Part shown: one piece after another, positions 8,124 to 17,437 of the stretch | Position numbering within the stretch: the first letter of the stretch is position 1 | Layout of the letters: each line of letters opens with the position of its first letter | Assembly: GCF_001591565.1 (NCBI RefSeq) | Contig: NZ_BCVD01000027.1 | Span: 1-35,393 of the forward strand | Reading direction: 5' to 3' | DNA from: Priestia flexa NBRC 15715 | Lineage (GTDB): Bacteria; Bacillota; Bacilli; Bacillales; Bacillaceae_H | Length of the DNA stretch: 35,393 bases | Position numbers and translations under genes: made by a program | The notes under the pieces: model-generated | Database searches by the model: none | What the model was told of the DNA's origin: nothing | Seen by the model: only the letters and a program-made list of their open reading frames with translations

Positions 8124-8185
8124 AACTCCTCATTCTCCTTTCAAGACTCATCATACTTTTTCACTATACAACGAACATATTCATA

Positions 8186-8227
8186 AAAAAAGGTAAGGTT
8201 CACTTATAAGTGAACCTTACCTTTTTT
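8186..8227. terminator. 42-bp perfect palindrome, terminator after the MFS gene
   Basis: Arms of 21 nt meet at the centre 8206/8207 (CACTTA|TAAGTG), with A/T runs outside that give T tracts on both strands. It sits immediately after the MFS stop codon on the minus strand. Confidence 0.93.
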
Positions 8228-8230
8228 ATT

Positions 8231-9724
8231 TTATTTAGCAAACTGTTCTCTTTTAACAGCTTGTTGGTCTTGTGTAACTCCGCTAACTGTTACTCGCTTC
8301 ATAAAGAGCGATAAGACTAATGCCACCACTATAAGTATCGATGAAATTAAAAATGAATCATTGATCCCTTCAACCATGGCCTGCAGTCCAATTTGCTTTT
8401 GCAAATCAGCCGTTGGTGCAACAGCTCCATTACTCATTGCCTCTTTTGCTAATTCTTCTGCATGAAATTCTGTGCGGTTAGACATAACCGTTACAAGTAA
8501 AGCTGAACCAATAGCTCCTGACACTTGTTGTAACGTATTATTCATCGCTGTGCCGTGCGGATTAAATTGCTGTGGAAGCTGATTTAATCCGTTTGTCATA
8601 ATCGGCATCATAACCATTGACATACCAAACATACGAGCCGTGTATAGGATAATTAGCTCCGTATATGTAGTTGTCAATGATAATTGACTAAACATATACG
8701 TCGTAACACCTGTGATAGCTAACCCAATTACAGCTAGCACGCGTGCGCCAAATTTATCAAACAGCTTGCCTGTAATTGGAGACATAATCCCCATCACTAA
8801 GGCTCCCGGTAATAACAATAATCCTGAATCTAAGGGCGAAATCCCTCGAGCACTCTGTACGTACATTGGTAGCAATAGCATTGCAGAGAATAATGCCATC
8901 GTAATAACAATTGAGATGGCAGATGACAATGCAAACATTGGATATTTAAAGATACGAAACTCTAGCATTGGTTTTTCAAGCTTAAACTGGCGAGTAATAA
9001 ATAAAACCAACCCAATTACTCCAACGATAATCGTTCCGTATACTTCTAGTGATCCCCAGCCTTTATCTCCAGCTGAACTAAACCCGTACAGTAAACCACC
9101 AAATCCAAATACCGAAAGAATTAAAGAAAGCTTATCTAACTGAATATCTATCTTTTCTTTTTGATCTTTCAACAAGAAAAATGCTAATACAAGAACAACA
9201 AATGCAATTGGCGTCACAACGTGAAATAGCATTCTCCAGTCATAATGTTCAATTAACCATCCTGAAAGAGTTGGGCCGATTGCAGGTGCAAAAATCATCA
9301 CCAATCCAAAAATACCCATTGCTCCCCCGCGCTTTTCAATTGGAAAGCTCGTTAACAGCACATTCATTAATAGCGGCATCATAATAGCTGCTCCTGATGC
9401 TTGAATAACACGTGCAGCTAACAATACTCCAAATTCCGGCGCTACTCCAGCTACTACTGTACCCGTTGTAAAAAGAGCCATCGCTGTTAAAAACAAGCCA
9501 CGGACCGAGTATCGTTGAATTAAAAAAGCAGTGGTTGGAATCATAATACCATTGACAAGCATATAACCTGTCGTTAACCACTGAACGGTTGATGTTGTTA
9601 CTCCTAACTCATTTTTTATAGATGGTAAAGCAATGTTTAATAATGTCTCATTAAGTAATGAAATAAATGCTCCTATAAGTAAAATACCAATAATTCCATA
9701 TGGTGGTTTTTTTGTAGTTTGCAT
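8231..9724 (-). CDS. MFS drug exporter, DHA2 (EmrB/QacA) family
   Basis: 497 aa, with hydrophobic segments consistent with 14 membrane helices. Family signs are the motif A region at the 2-3 loop (LIQRYSVRGLF) and motif C near helix 5 (APAIGPTLSGWL). It is likely a proton-driven exporter of toxic compounds, related to Bacillus LmrB/Mdr-type pumps. ATG at 9724 has a strong GAGGAGGAAC ribosome site. It is divergent from a TetR-family gene (9914, plus strand), a common arrangement in which the regulator represses the pump. The minus-strand promoter region holds two inverted repeats with shared half-sites. The transported compound is unknown. Confidence 0.92.
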   Translation of the reverse strand: MQTTKKPPYGIIGILLIGAFISLLNETLLNIALPSIKNELGVTTSTVQWLTTGYMLVNGIMIPTTAFLIQRYSVRGLFLTAMALFTTGTVVAGVAPEFGVLLAARVIQASGAAIMMPLLMNVLLTSFPIEKRGGAMGIFGLVMIFAPAIGPTLSGWLIEHYDWRMLFHVVTPIAFVVLVLAFFLLKDQKEKIDIQLDKLSLILSVFGFGGLLYGFSSAGDKGWGSLEVYGTIIVGVIGLVLFITRQFKLEKPMLEFRIFKYPMFALSSAISIVITMALFSAMLLLPMYVQSARGISPLDSGLLLLPGALVMGIMSPITGKLFDKFGARVLAVIGLAITGVTTYMFSQLSLTTTYTELIILYTARMFGMSMVMMPIMTNGLNQLPQQFNPHGTAMNNTLQQVSGAIGSALLVTVMSNRTEFHAEELAKEAMSNGAVAPTADLQKQIGLQAMVEGINDSFLISSILIVVALVLSLFMKRVTVSGVTQDQQAVKREQFAK

Positions 9725-9750
9725 AAAGTTCCTCCTCTCACTAAACCGTA

Positions 9751-9815
9751 AGTATATTTTTTTATACTATAAGTTCACATATTGTATATTATACCTTCAG
9801 TTCATTTTTTGCAAC
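9751..9815 (-). promoter_or_regulatory. MFS gene promoter and candidate TetR operators
   Basis: Minus strand: -10 TATAAT (9793-9788) with -35 TTGCAA or GTTGCA 15-16 nt upstream (9814-9809 or 9815-9810). Two inverted repeats share the half-sites GTATA/TATAC: one with a single centre base at 9784-9794, overlapping the -10 box, and one with a 6-nt T spacer at 9751-9768 in the leader. They are candidates for binding of the divergent TetR protein; this is inference. Confidence 0.55.
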
Positions 9816-9842
9816 AAAAAAAAGCTGTGATTTTAAAAGAGT

Positions 9843-9871
9843 TTGTGTAAACGTTTTTTCTCTTGTATCAT
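9843..9871 (+). promoter_or_regulatory. Promoter of the TetR-family gene
   Basis: TTGTGT (9843-9848), 17-nt spacer, TATCAT (9866-9871). It is a fair sigma-A promoter about 35 nt upstream of the AGGTGATG ribosome site. Confidence 0.6.
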
Positions 9872-9913
9872 AAATAAATAGACAGCTAGTACACTTTTAT
9901 TGCAGGTGATGAA

Positions 9914-10819
9914 ATGAATAAAAAACAAGAATTGATGCTAAAGAGCGCTCATAAGCTCTTTGTTGAAAAAGGATTCCAAGCAACATCTATACAAGATATC
10001 GTTGAAGATAGCGGCATTTCAAAAGGTACGTTTTATAATTACTTTTCGTCTAAGAATGAGCTAGTCATTAAAATTTTCGAGTCGGTTTATGATGAGTTAG
10101 AAACCAAAAGAAATGAATTTTTAATTGGCCAAAACCGTTCAGACTTAGATATATTCATTAAGCAAATTGAACTTCAGGTACAAATGCACCATCAAAATCA
10201 ATTGTTTACACTATTTGAAGAGATTTTCTTTTCGAATAACGCTGAGCTAAAGGAGCATTTTAAACAAGCTCAGCTTTACGAATTACACTGGCTTTACAAT
10301 CGATTAATTGACTTATTTGGCTCAGATAAAAAAGCTTACTTACTGGACTGCGCCATTATGTTTTTAGGCATTCTACACCGCAACTTTCACTACAGCGTCA
10401 TGGCACACCATAACCAAATTGACGCACCTAAAATCATTCGTTATACCGTCGACCGATTAGTTCATCTAGTGAAAAATGTCTCTACTAGCCAAGAAATGCT
10501 TTTTGATCCTGACTTGCTAACACAGTGGATTCCTTTTCACAATCATTCTCCTCAAACAACAGAACAAAAGATTCGAGCCTCTATCTTATTAGTAACAAAA
10601 GAAGCGGAAGATGCTGATGATGTAGACAAGCCAAAAATTATTGAATTACTAACATTCTTACAAGAAGAGCTTATTCGTCAGCCTCAAATACGCTCGTTTG
10701 TCATTAGCAGTACTTTGCATGCTTTAAGCGAAACAGTAGTCGGTACATCAGAGGAGTTTAAACAGTTAAAAAACCTTATTCAACTCTTAATTGAAGAACA
10801 AAAAGAGCCACCTATGTAG
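9914..10819 (+). CDS. TetR/AcrR family transcriptional regulator with long C-terminal domain
   Basis: 301 aa, about 100 residues longer than a usual TetR. Residues 1-55 carry the helix-turn-helix (FQATSIQDIVEDSGISKGTF, then YNYFSSKNELV). The rest is helical and presumably binds ligand and forms the dimer; the tail from about 195 onwards has no assignment I can make. The divergent position from the MFS pump suggests local repression released by the pump substrate. The ATG at 9914 follows AGGTGATG. The 3' end of the gene forms part of the shared terminator with nagZ. Confidence 0.9.
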   Translation: MNKKQELMLKSAHKLFVEKGFQATSIQDIVEDSGISKGTFYNYFSSKNELVIKIFESVYDELETKRNEFLIGQNRSDLDIFIKQIELQVQMHHQNQLFTLFEEIFFSNNAELKEHFKQAQLYELHWLYNRLIDLFGSDKKAYLLDCAIMFLGILHRNFHYSVMAHHNQIDAPKIIRYTVDRLVHLVKNVSTSQEMLFDPDLLTQWIPFHNHSPQTTEQKIRASILLVTKEAEDADDVDKPKIIELLTFLQEELIRQPQIRSFVISSTLHALSETVVGTSEEFKQLKNLIQLLIEEQKEPPM

Positions 10820-10830
10820 GTAGCTCTTTT
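10801..10830. terminator. Bidirectional terminator between the TetR gene and nagZ
   Basis: Stem AAAAGAGC-c-ACCTA / TAGGT-a-GCTCTTTT with one mismatch and a two-base loop. It includes the last codons and stop of the TetR gene, and has T runs on both strands. Confidence 0.88.
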
Positions 10831-10832
10831 GT

Positions 10833-12758
10833 TTATTTTAAAGGCTTATTATTTTTAATATTTAATCCTAAGCCAAACGGGTATAGCGTTTCGCCTTTAT
10901 TTGTGACAGAAGGAATAGCTACGGGAAGCTTTCCTTTTGGATCAGAAGCTCCAAAAATGGTTTTAACACCCGCTGGGATATTTGGCTGACGATAGCGTCC
11001 ATTCGTGTATCCTTTAAAACCGTACACCGCCAAAACAGCATTAGCTTCTTCAAAATTTGCTATGTCATAAGGATTTCGCACACTCATTAATACAAACTTT
11101 TTACTCTGTGATTGACTGTAATTCATAACGGCTCTTGGGAAAGCTGTTGCCCATTTGGATGAATCTTGAACTGTGTCATCAATTACCCCATCGTTCACTG
11201 CCGGGTCATTTTTCACTATATATGAACCTGTGATAACATAATCAGCTTCATTTATCTTCTCTTTAGTTTCCTCTGTAAACGTCTTATTTTCAAATTCTAA
11301 ACGTTCTACATCTACTGACTTAATCCTTTTTTTATCTATTAGCTCTTGAATTGTGCGCGCCATTGCATCCGTCTGGTCTTTGAAAGGGGCAACCACCAAT
11401 ACTTTTTCATGTTTTTTAGGTTTAAATGGCAAAGTACGCTTTTCATTTTTTAGTAATGTCACCGCTTCTTCTGCCATTTTTTCTTCTGCTTTTACATGCT
11501 CCTTGTTTCCTACTACCCTTAGAGCATTTTTCACTTTTTTATCTACATTTTGATCAGTTGCTTCGTAAATGCCTCTCTTTATTTTCAAATCAATAATTCG
11601 TTCGGCAGAGTCATTGATCTCAGCCATTGGAATTTCTCCACTATGGACTGCGTTTATTACTCCGCTATAAACATCCTCTAAATTCTTTTCCATTTCAATA
11701 GAGTTGACTTGAGCGGGCATAAGTGCAATATCTACGCCAGCATTAATAGCCATAATAACAGCCTCTTCTTGGCCGAAATTATCCGAAATAGCTTTCATAT
11801 TTAATGCATCTGTAACTACAATTCCATTGTATCCAAGCTCTTTTCGTAAAAGATCGGTTATAATCCCTCTCGATAATGTAGCTGGAACCGTAATTTGTTG
11901 ACCATCCTTTTTACTTGTATACGTTGTGTCATCGAGGGCTGGAAATTGTAGATGCGCCGTCATAATCATGTCTACACCTGCGTCCATCGCTTGTTTAAAA
12001 GGATAAAGTTCCACTTCATCTAAGCGCTTTTTATCATGTGATACAACAGGTAAACCGTAATGGCTATCTACCGCGGTATCTCCATGTCCTGGGAAATGCT
12101 TGGCTGCCGTTGCAATATTTTGTTTTTGTAATCCTTTAATTGTTTGAACACCTAATTTTGCTACTAACTTTGGGTCTGAGCTAAATGACCGGACACCAAT
12201 CACCGGGTTTCCTGGGTTATTATTCACATCAATCGTCGGAGAAAAATTTACGTTAATGCCCAAAGAGGACAGCTCTTTACCGATAATCTCTCCAGTTTTA
12301 TATGCATTTCGTTCTCTTCTAGTAGCACCAAGCGCCATATTTCCTGGCAGATTGGTTCCCGACTGTAGCCTTGTAACAATTCCACCTTCTTGATCGATTG
12401 TAACAAGAAGAGGAATATCTTCACTGGCACTTTGCAAACCATTAACCAATCGAACTGTTTGTTCAGTATCTACCACGTTTTCAGCGAACAAGATTACGCC
12501 GCCAATATGGTATTTTTTTATAATACTTCCTACTTCATCATTCATTTCAGTAAATCCAACAGCCATTTTATCCCCTTGCTTCTTCCAGTTACGAAAATCT
12601 GGCATCAGCATTTGACCAACTTTTTCTTCTAGCGTCATTTCTGAAACAATGCTTTTAGCATCAAGCGTTTCTTCTGCTGATACTAAAGGAGTCTTAAATG
12701 GGATAAGGATTGAGGTAGCTAAAGCTGCTACAAGCCCTACAGACATCACTTTTTTCAT
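10833..12758 (-). CDS. nagZ: Secreted beta-N-acetylglucosaminidase NagZ (GH3)
   Basis: 641 aa, the size of B. subtilis NagZ/YbbD, and similar along its length as I recall that protein. It has a signal peptide with predicted cleavage near VSA-EE and no lipobox cysteine. The GH3 barrel carries [14 protein letters not shown] (220-233), which holds the Asp-His acid/base dyad (D231, H233), and TDALNMKA with the nucleophile D317. A second alpha/beta domain follows. It releases GlcNAc from muropeptide ends outside the cell. It is the last gene of the mur operon, 21 nt after namZ. ATG at 12758 has an AAAAGGAGAG ribosome site. Very sure. Confidence 0.96.
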   Translation of the reverse strand: MKKVMSVGLVAALATSILIPFKTPLVSAEETLDAKSIVSEMTLEEKVGQMLMPDFRNWKKQGDKMAVGFTEMNDEVGSIIKKYHIGGVILFAENVVDTEQTVRLVNGLQSASEDIPLLVTIDQEGGIVTRLQSGTNLPGNMALGATRRERNAYKTGEIIGKELSSLGINVNFSPTIDVNNNPGNPVIGVRSFSSDPKLVAKLGVQTIKGLQKQNIATAAKHFPGHGDTAVDSHYGLPVVSHDKKRLDEVELYPFKQAMDAGVDMIMTAHLQFPALDDTTYTSKKDGQQITVPATLSRGIITDLLRKELGYNGIVVTDALNMKAISDNFGQEEAVIMAINAGVDIALMPAQVNSIEMEKNLEDVYSGVINAVHSGEIPMAEINDSAERIIDLKIKRGIYEATDQNVDKKVKNALRVVGNKEHVKAEEKMAEEAVTLLKNEKRTLPFKPKKHEKVLVVAPFKDQTDAMARTIQELIDKKRIKSVDVERLEFENKTFTEETKEKINEADYVITGSYIVKNDPAVNDGVIDDTVQDSSKWATAFPRAVMNYSQSQSKKFVLMSVRNPYDIANFEEANAVLAVYGFKGYTNGRYRQPNIPAGVKTIFGASDPKGKLPVAIPSVTNKGETLYPFGLGLNIKNNKPLK

Positions 12759-12779
12759 AAAATCCCTCTCCTTTTCATT

Positions 12780-14033
12780 TTATTTATAAAGTAAATATCC
12801 TTTTCGCAACTTTTGAAATTCGTTTATCTCCGGCTTCCACTCTGCGACAATTTCTTGAATTGACTTTCCACTTTCAATGCTTTCCCTAACTGAATTATTG
12901 CCCGCTAGCAAATCAAAGAATGGTTTATTTCCAGCGTTAAACGCAAAGTGGTTTGGGTATAAATCATGAATAGTTTTTACAATTGCTACCCCTGTTTTAA
13001 CAGGTTCATATGTTGATTCATTAATTACGTGAATTTCAATTCCTCCTGAAAGTTTGTCACTATGCTTAGAGAAAGAAGGAGTGAAATAGGATGGACGAAA
13101 CGTCACGCCTGGAAGTGCAAGTTTATTGAGCTCTTCAGCTAAATTACCTCCGTTAATAAAAGGTGCTCCAATGGTTTCAAATGGCTTAGTTGTTCCTCTT
13201 CCCTCTGAAACATTTGTACCCTCAATTAACGAAGCTCCCGGATATACAAGCGCTGTATCTGCTGTTGGCATGTTTGGTGAGGGAGCAACCCATTCTGTAG
13301 GCAAATCTTTTGCTGTCATTGATCGTTTCCAGCCTTTCATTTTGACTACGTTTAAATCAGCTCCAATATTAAACTCTTGATTAAATAATTGTGCTAATTC
13401 ACCTACTGTCATACCGTGACGAATTGGAATAGGATACATGCCAACAAATGAAGTATACTCCTCTTGTAAAACCGGTCCTTCTATCTTCTGACCACCTAAG
13501 GGATTCGGTCGATCTAGAACAACGATAGGAATGTTATTTTCTTTTGCAGCTTCCATTGCGTAGGCCATTGTATAAATATAAGTGTAAAAGCGAGTTCCTA
13601 CATCTTGAATATCAAAAACCAGCACTTCAACACCCTTTAGCATTTCAGGCATTGGCTTTTTAGTTGGACCATACAAACTGTACACAGGAAGCCCCGTTTT
13701 TTGATCAATATAGAACTCTACGTGCTGACCAGCTTGAGCATCTCCTCTCACTCCATGTTCTGGTCCGTATAGTGAGACAAGATCAAAAGCTTTATGTTCA
13801 TTAAAAATATCAACAATACTTTTAAGCTCTTGATTAACACCTGTTGGGTTTGTAATGAGTCCTACTTTTTTTCCTTCTAAAAGTTGTAACTCATCTTCTA
13901 AAAGAACTTCAACACCTAACTTAAAACTCTGTTTCTTCCCAGGTCCCTTTGCTTCACTGGGTGAAGTGAAAAAAGGTACTGCTATACTAACTAAAAGAAC
14001 AGCTATTAAAACTCCCATTGACCATCTCTTCAT
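12780..14033 (-). CDS. namZ: Secreted exo-beta-N-acetylmuramidase NamZ (DUF1343, YbbC-like)
   Basis: 417 aa, one DUF1343 domain after a signal peptide (cleavage near SEA-KG). Family landmarks are VGLITNPTGVN, LYGPEHGVRGD, FDIQDVGTRFYTY, LDRPNPLGG, WVAPSPNMP and EGTNVSEGRGTTKPF. NamZ from B. subtilis removes non-reducing terminal MurNAc, complementing NagZ, which removes GlcNAc; here the two genes are neighbours. 137 nt separate it from mupG. An inverted repeat just upstream of its start may fold over the weak ribosome site (GGAG, about 10 nt before ATG). Confident. Confidence 0.94.
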   Translation of the reverse strand: MKRWSMGVLIAVLLVSIAVPFFTSPSEAKGPGKKQSFKLGVEVLLEDELQLLEGKKVGLITNPTGVNQELKSIVDIFNEHKAFDLVSLYGPEHGVRGDAQAGQHVEFYIDQKTGLPVYSLYGPTKKPMPEMLKGVEVLVFDIQDVGTRFYTYIYTMAYAMEAAKENNIPIVVLDRPNPLGGQKIEGPVLQEEYTSFVGMYPIPIRHGMTVGELAQLFNQEFNIGADLNVVKMKGWKRSMTAKDLPTEWVAPSPNMPTADTALVYPGASLIEGTNVSEGRGTTKPFETIGAPFINGGNLAEELNKLALPGVTFRPSYFTPSFSKHSDKLSGGIEIHVINESTYEPVKTGVAIVKTIHDLYPNHFAFNAGNKPFFDLLAGNNSVRESIESGKSIQEIVAEWKPEINEFQKLRKGYLLYK

Positions 14034-14045
14034 TTATAATCCGCT

Positions 14046-14070
14046 CCATTTCGTTTATAGTTTGAAATGG
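14046..14070 (-). promoter_or_regulatory. Inverted repeat in front of namZ
   Basis: Perfect 7-bp arms CCATTTC / GAAATGG with an 11-nt loop. On the mRNA the right arm ends at the GG of the GGAG ribosome site, so folding could reduce initiation; as DNA it could be an operator. No promoter in the 137-nt gap is convincing, although a TATACT lies upstream of the repeat. Confidence 0.45.
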
Positions 14071-14170
14071 TTCCTTCTCATGCTGCAGAGTATAAAATGT
14101 CTAAAAAGGATACCTATTAGGTTTTGCAAATAAAAATCTTTTATTCTCTTATTAACCTGAGACTATAGGC

Positions 14171-15154
14171 TTACTGAGCAAGTTCTAATAACTCTATATC
14201 TTCTGGATGAATATGTCCTATTACGTTAACTCGCTCATCAGCCGGCAAGTCATTCAAACCAATGTGAACTTCACCTTGGTATCTTCCATACCGCTCATTG
14301 TCCATCGTAATGGTTCCTCGCGGTCGCCTAATTGTTTGACTTGGCTTTATGCTCTGACTTGTACGCGTTCCTTGTAATCGCACAACGTCTCGTGAGCGAT
14401 CAGGACGTAGTTGGTATGTACATGCTGGCAGCGTTTCCGTCACCACACGAAGAGTTAATATCCTATGCTTATTCCAATCAGCTAACGCATTTACTATCTC
14501 TTCATTGAATTCAGGATCTCCAATATAAATACTGCTAATCCCTTCTTCGACTAGACAGACTGCTGCTAACAGCGTGTTTGTGGTACGATGCTGTTCTAAA
14601 GTAGGTAACCCTTCAAACAAAGGTCCTCGTTTTTCTTTTTGCCCTGCCACAAACGCAATGACTGGAATCTGCTGTTGAAAAAACATGTGATTTTGCTGTC
14701 GAAAAAACACTTCATCCAATCCCGTTTCACGTCTTGGATAAAAGTTGTGCCATCCAACTAACTGATTTGCTTCTATGCCTGCTGTAACCAACGCAGTAAG
14801 AAAGCTTTCTGACACTGTACTGGCATTAACAGCTAACTTAAAAAACTGAGAAAGGTAAATAATATCTTCTACTTCAAACCCATCGTCTAACCGAATACCC
14901 GTTACGCCTAAGGTGACTAAATCTTCTAATTGAGGAATCTGCAGATGAATAGGTGTATGTTTAGAAACATCAGCATAAACTTCCATTTCATGCTGTTTTG
15001 CTACTTGCAGTAAATGTTTAGCTTTTTGAGCAAGATGGCCTGTTTCTTCAGGAATGTGAAGCGAGGTAAACGCTCGCTTCACACCTTTTTTACTTGCTTC
15101 CATAATTCTTTGTTCAGCGAACTGATCGTTTAAATAAAAAGAAATACCTATCAA
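14171..15154 (-). CDS. mupG: 6-phospho-N-acetylmuramidase MupG-like (DUF871)
   Basis: 327 aa, MupG/outer-surface-protein family: a TIM barrel (residues about 1-210) plus a small C-terminal beta domain (about 225-327). It starts with the typical IGISFYLN and has GVKRAFTSLHIPEE, VTGIRLDDGFE, HNFYPRRETGLD and FVAGQKEKRGPLFEGLPTLE. In Staphylococcus, MupG hydrolyses MurNAc-6P-GlcNAc made by MurP. The start is TTG at 15154, overlapping the murP TGA by four bases (TTGA), with AGGAGAG five bases upstream, so translation is coupled to murP. The B. subtilis operon has the amidase amiE after murP instead. Confidence 0.9.
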   Translation of the reverse strand: MIGISFYLNDQFAEQRIMEASKKGVKRAFTSLHIPEETGHLAQKAKHLLQVAKQHEMEVYADVSKHTPIHLQIPQLEDLVTLGVTGIRLDDGFEVEDIIYLSQFFKLAVNASTVSESFLTALVTAGIEANQLVGWHNFYPRRETGLDEVFFRQQNHMFFQQQIPVIAFVAGQKEKRGPLFEGLPTLEQHRTTNTLLAAVCLVEEGISSIYIGDPEFNEEIVNALADWNKHRILTLRVVTETLPACTYQLRPDRSRDVVRLQGTRTSQSIKPSQTIRRPRGTITMDNERYGRYQGEVHIGLNDLPADERVNVIGHIHPEDIELLELAQ

Positions 15155-16512
15155 TCGAACTCTCCTGCCATTTCATCTTTAAATCCAAATCCGTATGTGA
15201 ATAAAAATCCTGCTATATATGCAATCAATAATCCAACTAGATATAAAATAATTTGATGTGCATGAACAAGGAACGTTAACGGTAACCCTGAAACCCCTAC
15301 CGCAACAGTTGCAATATTAAAATATGCTTGGAAAGCACCTCCAACTCCAGCACCTAAACAAGCCGTTAAGAACGGTCGTCCTAGTGGCAGTGTTACTCCA
15401 AAGATAAGTGGTTCACCAATTCCTAACATTCCTGAAGGTAACGCTCCACCAATTGCTCGTTTTAAACGTTTTTTCTTTGTCTTTGCATAAATAGCAAAAG
15501 CGGCTCCTACTTGACCCGCTCCGCCCATCGCAAGAATAGGTAATAAAGGGTCATCCCCGATTGAATTGATGAGTTCTAAGTGGACAGGCGTTAACCCTTG
15601 ATGTAGTCCCGTTACAACAAGCGGTAAGAATGCTGCCCCTAGTACAAAGCCAGCCACAATCCCTCCTAAGTCAAGCACGCTCAGTAACCCTTTTGTAATT
15701 AAATCTGAAATGAATCCTCCAAGAGGCATAAAGACGATATACGTAACAATTCCAGTAACAAGAAGAGCTACAGTAGGTGTTACAATAACATCCAAAGATT
15801 GAGGTACAAACGGTCGAACTTTTTTCTCAACAATGGCAATAAAAATAGCGGCAAATAATACGCCAATTAAACCGCCTCGACCAGGCAATAACGCTTCTCC
15901 AAAAAGCTGAATGTCTCCCACCGTTGGATTTATAACTAAAATACCAGCCAGACCTCCTAAAGCTGGTGATCCACCAAACTCTTTTGCTGCGTTAATCCCA
16001 ACTAAGATACCTAGATAAGCAAATAAACCGCTTCCAATAGCTGTTAGAATTAAAGCCAGCTGTGAATCTGCTGCTAACCACTCTGCCTGCACAACTGACT
16101 TTGTAATTCCTGTAATTAATCCAGAGGCTACAAGAGCTGGAATTAATGGAATAAAAATACTTGCGATTCTTCGTAAAAACAGCTTAAACGGTGTTTGATT
16201 TTTTGCTTTTAGTTCACTCTTCTTTTGAGCAGCTCGTTCGCTTAAATCAAGACCACCGACTTCATCTATCAGCTGACCAAATGCTTCTGTTACCACCGTA
16301 ACTTTACCCGGTCCCAAAATAATTTGAAGCGTCTCTTGTTCTACGACTCCTAATACACCTTCCGTACGCTTAATAGTGTCTAAGTTTACTAGACTGGCAT
16401 CTATTACTTTTACTCTTAAACGCGTCATACAATGAGTATATTCGTTAATATTACTAGCGCCTCCGAGATTTTCTAATATTGATTTTGCTAACACTTTATT
16501 TTCTGTTGACAT
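15151..16512 (-). CDS. murP: PTS MurNAc-specific EIIBC component MurP
   Basis: 453 aa. The N-terminal EIIB domain has phospho-acceptor C28 (YTHCMTRLRVKV), and the EIIC domain from about residue 110 has about ten membrane helices and the sugar-PTS signature GIGEPLIFGVTLP. There is no EIIA domain, so phosphate must come from a separate glucose-type EIIA. It imports and 6-phosphorylates MurNAc and, given the coupled MupG gene, probably MurNAc-GlcNAc. The ATG at 16512 has AAGGGGGAG upstream. It is 52 nt after murR and overlaps mupG. Confidence 0.94.
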   Translation of the reverse strand: MSTENKVLAKSILENLGGASNINEYTHCMTRLRVKVIDASLVNLDTIKRTEGVLGVVEQETLQIILGPGKVTVVTEAFGQLIDEVGGLDLSERAAQKKSELKAKNQTPFKLFLRRIASIFIPLIPALVASGLITGITKSVVQAEWLAADSQLALILTAIGSGLFAYLGILVGINAAKEFGGSPALGGLAGILVINPTVGDIQLFGEALLPGRGGLIGVLFAAIFIAIVEKKVRPFVPQSLDVIVTPTVALLVTGIVTYIVFMPLGGFISDLITKGLLSVLDLGGIVAGFVLGAAFLPLVVTGLHQGLTPVHLELINSIGDDPLLPILAMGGAGQVGAAFAIYAKTKKKRLKRAIGGALPSGMLGIGEPLIFGVTLPLGRPFLTACLGAGVGGAFQAYFNIATVAVGVSGLPLTFLVHAHQIILYLVGLLIAYIAGFLFTYGFGFKDEMAGEFD

Positions 16513-16564
16513 GCTAGCTCCCCCTTTGTTTTACTGTTTCTCCAAAGTTTTGATGTATAGAACC

Positions 16565-17422
16565 TTACTTTTGTTTATCTTTTAAGAATTGAATTGCTTC
16601 TCTTGTACGATCTATATATCCAACAGTTTCATCATATTTCGTACTTGCCATGGCCAAAAACAGTGTATCAATGACGTAAAGCTGAGCCAACCTTGATGAA
16701 GTAGCTGCACTTCGAAACGGCGCTTCTCTTGTATAGGAAGTATGAAGTGAAATATCTGTTAGAGCTGATACTGACGATAACCCTTGCTTTGTTAAGCTAA
16801 TGGTTGTTAAACCTCGCTTTTTTGCTAAGGATAAAATATTAATAACCTCAGATGTTTCTCCTGAAAAAGAAATCCCTACGACAACATCATCAGCTCCTGC
16901 ATTTGCAATTAAAGTCGCTACTATATGCACATCAGTAAAGGCTGTCGCTCCCTTATTCACTCGTAAAAACTTCTGCTGCGCATCCATGGCAATGATGTGA
17001 GAAGCTCCAACACCAAAAAAGTGTATGGTTCTTGCCTTGCTTAAAGCGCTAACGGCTCTTTCAATTTCTTCGTGCTGTAATAGCTCAGAAGTATCACTAA
17101 TGCTTTGAACGCTATTAATTGTTGTTTTTTTTACAATAGATTGTATCGTATCGTGAGGTGTAATATCACGATATCCTTGCTCCACTTTTGTGCTTAAATC
17201 TCCTGCTATCCGAACCTTTAAATCTTGAAACCCCTTTACACCCAACGATTTACAAAGGCGAATAACAGCAGCTCCGCTAGCACCTGCTAATGAACCTAAT
17301 TCACCAGCTGTGTAATCCATCACGGCTTCAGGTTGAGCTAAAATATATTCTGCGATTTTCTTCTCAGAAGCAGGTAGCTGTGGAAGTAGAGCGTGAATGA
17401 TTCTTAATCCGCCTGTCGCCAT
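16565..17422 (-). CDS. murR: MurR, RpiR-family regulator of MurNAc catabolism
   Basis: 285 aa: N-terminal RpiR helix-turn-helix (about 1-75, with LGSLAGASGAAVIRLCKSLG) and a C-terminal SIS sugar-phosphate-binding domain (about 125-260, VGISFSGETSEVINIL). By family and position it controls this operon and probably senses MurNAc-6P. ATG at 17422 follows AAGGAGAG, 15 nt after the murQ stop. Candidate operators are the repeats at the murQ promoter. Confidence 0.92.
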   Translation of the reverse strand: MATGGLRIIHALLPQLPASEKKIAEYILAQPEAVMDYTAGELGSLAGASGAAVIRLCKSLGVKGFQDLKVRIAGDLSTKVEQGYRDITPHDTIQSIVKKTTINSVQSISDTSELLQHEEIERAVSALSKARTIHFFGVGASHIIAMDAQQKFLRVNKGATAFTDVHIVATLIANAGADDVVVGISFSGETSEVINILSLAKKRGLTTISLTKQGLSSVSALTDISLHTSYTREAPFRSAATSSRLAQLYVIDTLFLAMASTKYDETVGYIDRTREAIQFLKDKQK

Positions 17423-17437
17423 TTTTCTCTCTCCTTT

